Part shown: one piece after another, positions 62,554 to 64,000 of the stretch | Numbering within the stretch: position 1 is the stretch's first letter | Layout: each line of letters opens with the position of its first letter | DNA from: Lachnospiraceae bacterium | GTDB lineage: Bacteria > Bacillota > Clostridia > Lachnospirales > Lachnospiraceae | Assembly (NCBI GenBank): GCA_022791635.1 | Contig: JAAVZL010000038.1 | Coordinates: forward strand, 1 to 64,000 | Direction of reading: 5' to 3' | DNA length: 64,000 bases | Notes under the pieces: model-generated | Databases searched by the model: none | What the model saw: only the letters and a program-made list of their open reading frames with translations | What the model was told of the DNA's origin: nothing | Position numbers and translations under genes: made by a program

Positions 62554-64000
62554 ATGATGAAGAAATTACCCATTGGCGTTGAATTTTTTGAATCCATACG
62601 CAGGGAAGGATTTTACTATGTGGATAAAACAGGGCTGATTAAAGAGCTGCTGGAAAACAGGGCAATGGTCAATTTATTTACAAGGCCCAGAAGATTTGGA
62701 AAGTCTCTGAATATGAGCATGCTCAAATATTTCTTTGAATATGGATGCGATTACCAGCTTTTTGAGGGACTTGCCATAGCGAAGGAAGAGAAGCTTTGTG
62801 AAGAATACATGGGGAAATTTCCGGTGATCTCTATCAGTCTCAAGGATGCGGAATTTATGAATTATGAGGGTGCACGGGAGATGCTGTGTGCGATTATAGG
62901 AAATGAGGCTCTCCGGTTTTCCTTTTTGCAGGAAAGTGAACGGCTTTCGGACGGCGAAAAAGAGCAGTATCGGCAGCTTGTCAAGGTAGACAGCACCGGT
63001 CAGCAGTGCTTTATTATGTCTGACGGAGTCCTTGGAAGCAGCCTGTTTACGCTTACACAGCTGCTTCGGAAGCATTACGATCAAAAAGTCATTCTTTTGA
63101 TTGATGAGTATGATGTGCCTTTGAATAAAGCGGAGCATTGCGGATATTATGATGAAATGGTAAGCATGATACGAAGGATCTTTGGTCGTGCTCTGAAAAG
63201 CAATGAGAATCTTCAGTTTGCCGTATTGACGGGCTGCCTGCGGGTTGCCAAGGAGAGTATTTTTACAGGTCTTAACAATCTTCGGGTGATGACCATAACA
63301 GATGCGCAGTTTTCTGAGCGCTTTGGATTTTTGGATAAAGAGGTAATGGAGCTGCTTGAGTTTTATGGGTTAGAAGATAAGTATGAGCGGATAAAAGAGT
63401 GGTATGATGGGTATCGATTTGGAAATGAGGATGTTTACTGCCCTTGGGATGTGATTAACTATGTGAGCCTGTTGCGTTCGGAGCCGGACGCAAAGCCAAG
63501 AGCATTCTGGATCAATACCAGCGGAAATGATATTATTCGGACCTTTCTTCAAATGGCTAAGGGAAGTGTACGCCGGGAAATTGAAGAGCTGGTCAATGGC
63601 GGAATAGTTATGAAACGGATCAATCAGGAGCTGACTTACCGGGATTTGTACAGCAGCATTGATAATCTTTGGAGTGTTCTGTTTACCACCGGCTATTTAA
63701 CCAAGCGTGGAGAGACGGAGGACGAGGCGTATTACCTGGCAATCCCCAATCTTGAGATTCGAAAGATTTTTATTGAGCAGGTCATGGAGTGGATTCAGGA
63801 GGAGAGTAGAAAGGATGCCCCCAGGCTGGAGGCGTTTTGCGATGCATTTTCTAAAGGGGATGTGAAAGCTGTTGAAGACGGGTTTAACGACTATCTCTGG
63901 AAAACCATCAGTATTCGTGATACAGGCGCAAGGAAGGGAAGGAAGGAGAGCTTCTATCATGGAGTTCTCTTGGGACTGCTGGGCTATCGGGAGGAATGGG
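62554..64000 (+). CDS. AAA-ATPase-like / PD-(D/E)XK (DUF1703) protein, paralog 4 (cut by window end)
   Basis: The frame is open from 62554 to the end of the window, 482 residues so far. It reads MMKKLPIGVEFFESIRREGF, RPRRFGKSLNMSM, VILLIDEYDVPL, TGCLRVAKESIFTGLNNL and EWYDGYRFG, and stops just before the nuclease block. It matches paralog 3 along its length, with no frameshift. TTG 62548 with GAGGAG ten bases upstream is an alternative start. Confidence 0.87.
   Translation, partial: MMKKLPIGVEFFESIRREGFYYVDKTGLIKELLENRAMVNLFTRPRRFGKSLNMSMLKYFFEYGCDYQLFEGLAIAKEEKLCEEYMGKFPVISISLKDAEFMNYEGAREMLCAIIGNEALRFSFLQESERLSDGEKEQYRQLVKVDSTGQQCFIMSDGVLGSSLFTLTQLLRKHYDQKVILLIDEYDVPLNKAEHCGYYDEMVSMIRRIFGRALKSNENLQFAVLTGCLRVAKESIFTGLNNLRVMTITDAQFSERFGFLDKEVMELLEFYGLEDKYERIKEWYDGYRFGNEDVYCPWDVINYVSLLRSEPDAKPRAFWINTSGNDIIRTFLQMAKGSVRREIEELVNGGIVMKRINQELTYRDLYSSIDNLWSVLFTTGYLTKRGETEDEAYYLAIPNLEIRKIFIEQVMEWIQEESRKDAPRLEAFCDAFSKGDVKAVEDGFNDYLWKTISIRDTGARKGRKESFYHGVLLGLLGYREEW

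Overview
The window looks like the chromosome of a spore-forming, Gram-positive member of the Clostridia, most likely Lachnospiraceae. Evidence for this is an alpha/beta-type small acid-soluble spore protein, a stand-alone Spo0A-type DNA-binding domain, strong GGAGG ribosome sites, frequent GTG and TTG starts, a DUF4364 gene, a LoaP-type NusG paralog, and several AAA-ATPase-like/DUF1703 paralogs. Genus or species cannot be assigned from the sequence alone.

Layout. (1) 1-377: tRNA cluster His (partial), Gln, Lys, Leu, closed by a terminator. (2) 594-9913: a co-directional catabolic operon with a zinc alcohol dehydrogenase, a BKACE/DctP fusion, TRAP permease genes dctQ and dctM, a GntR/FCD regulator, glycerate kinase, a split transketolase and a D-2-hydroxyacid dehydrogenase. 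Two repeated palindromes between promoter and first gene are candidate operators for the GntR protein. Two of the three TRAP components carry in-frame lesions, so the transporter may be dead. (3) 10246-26917: mostly housekeeping: an E2-like protein, a lipoprotein coupled to pyrC, an XRE regulator, CYTH, DJ-1, a spore protein, then tig-clpP-clpX-lon-engB with an AI-2E family protein and a MATE exporter, DUF4364 and a YhcC-type radical SAM enzyme. Long palindromic repeats are scattered through this part. (4) 27073-29651: an MBOAT O-acyltransferase with an SGNH-like partner. (5) 29738-30067: a lone Spo0A C-terminal domain.

(6) 30346-52303: a Wzx/Wzy-type surface polysaccharide locus. A dehydratase and a Wzz-like protein come first, then a structured leader and loaP, then an AT-rich variable block (initiating transferase, B12-type radical SAM, three glycosyltransferases, WbpG-type amidotransferase, pyruvyl transferase, acetyltransferase, flippase, Fe-S protein, polymerase). 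It ends with wbpA-I-B-D-E homologs, a full route to UDP-ManNAc(3NAc)A. With WbpG this predicts an acetamidino-uronic acid polymer like that of Pseudomonas aeruginosa O5.

(7) 52304-64000: an accessory region. A decayed IS256-family transposase fragment marks its left edge. Four AAA-ATPase-like/PD-(D/E)XK paralogs follow. Between the last two, which are close inverted copies, lies a module of HTH regulator, Ser/Thr kinase, small Cys-rich protein and membrane-anchored TPR protein. This arrangement and the loaP leader are the most unusual things in the window.
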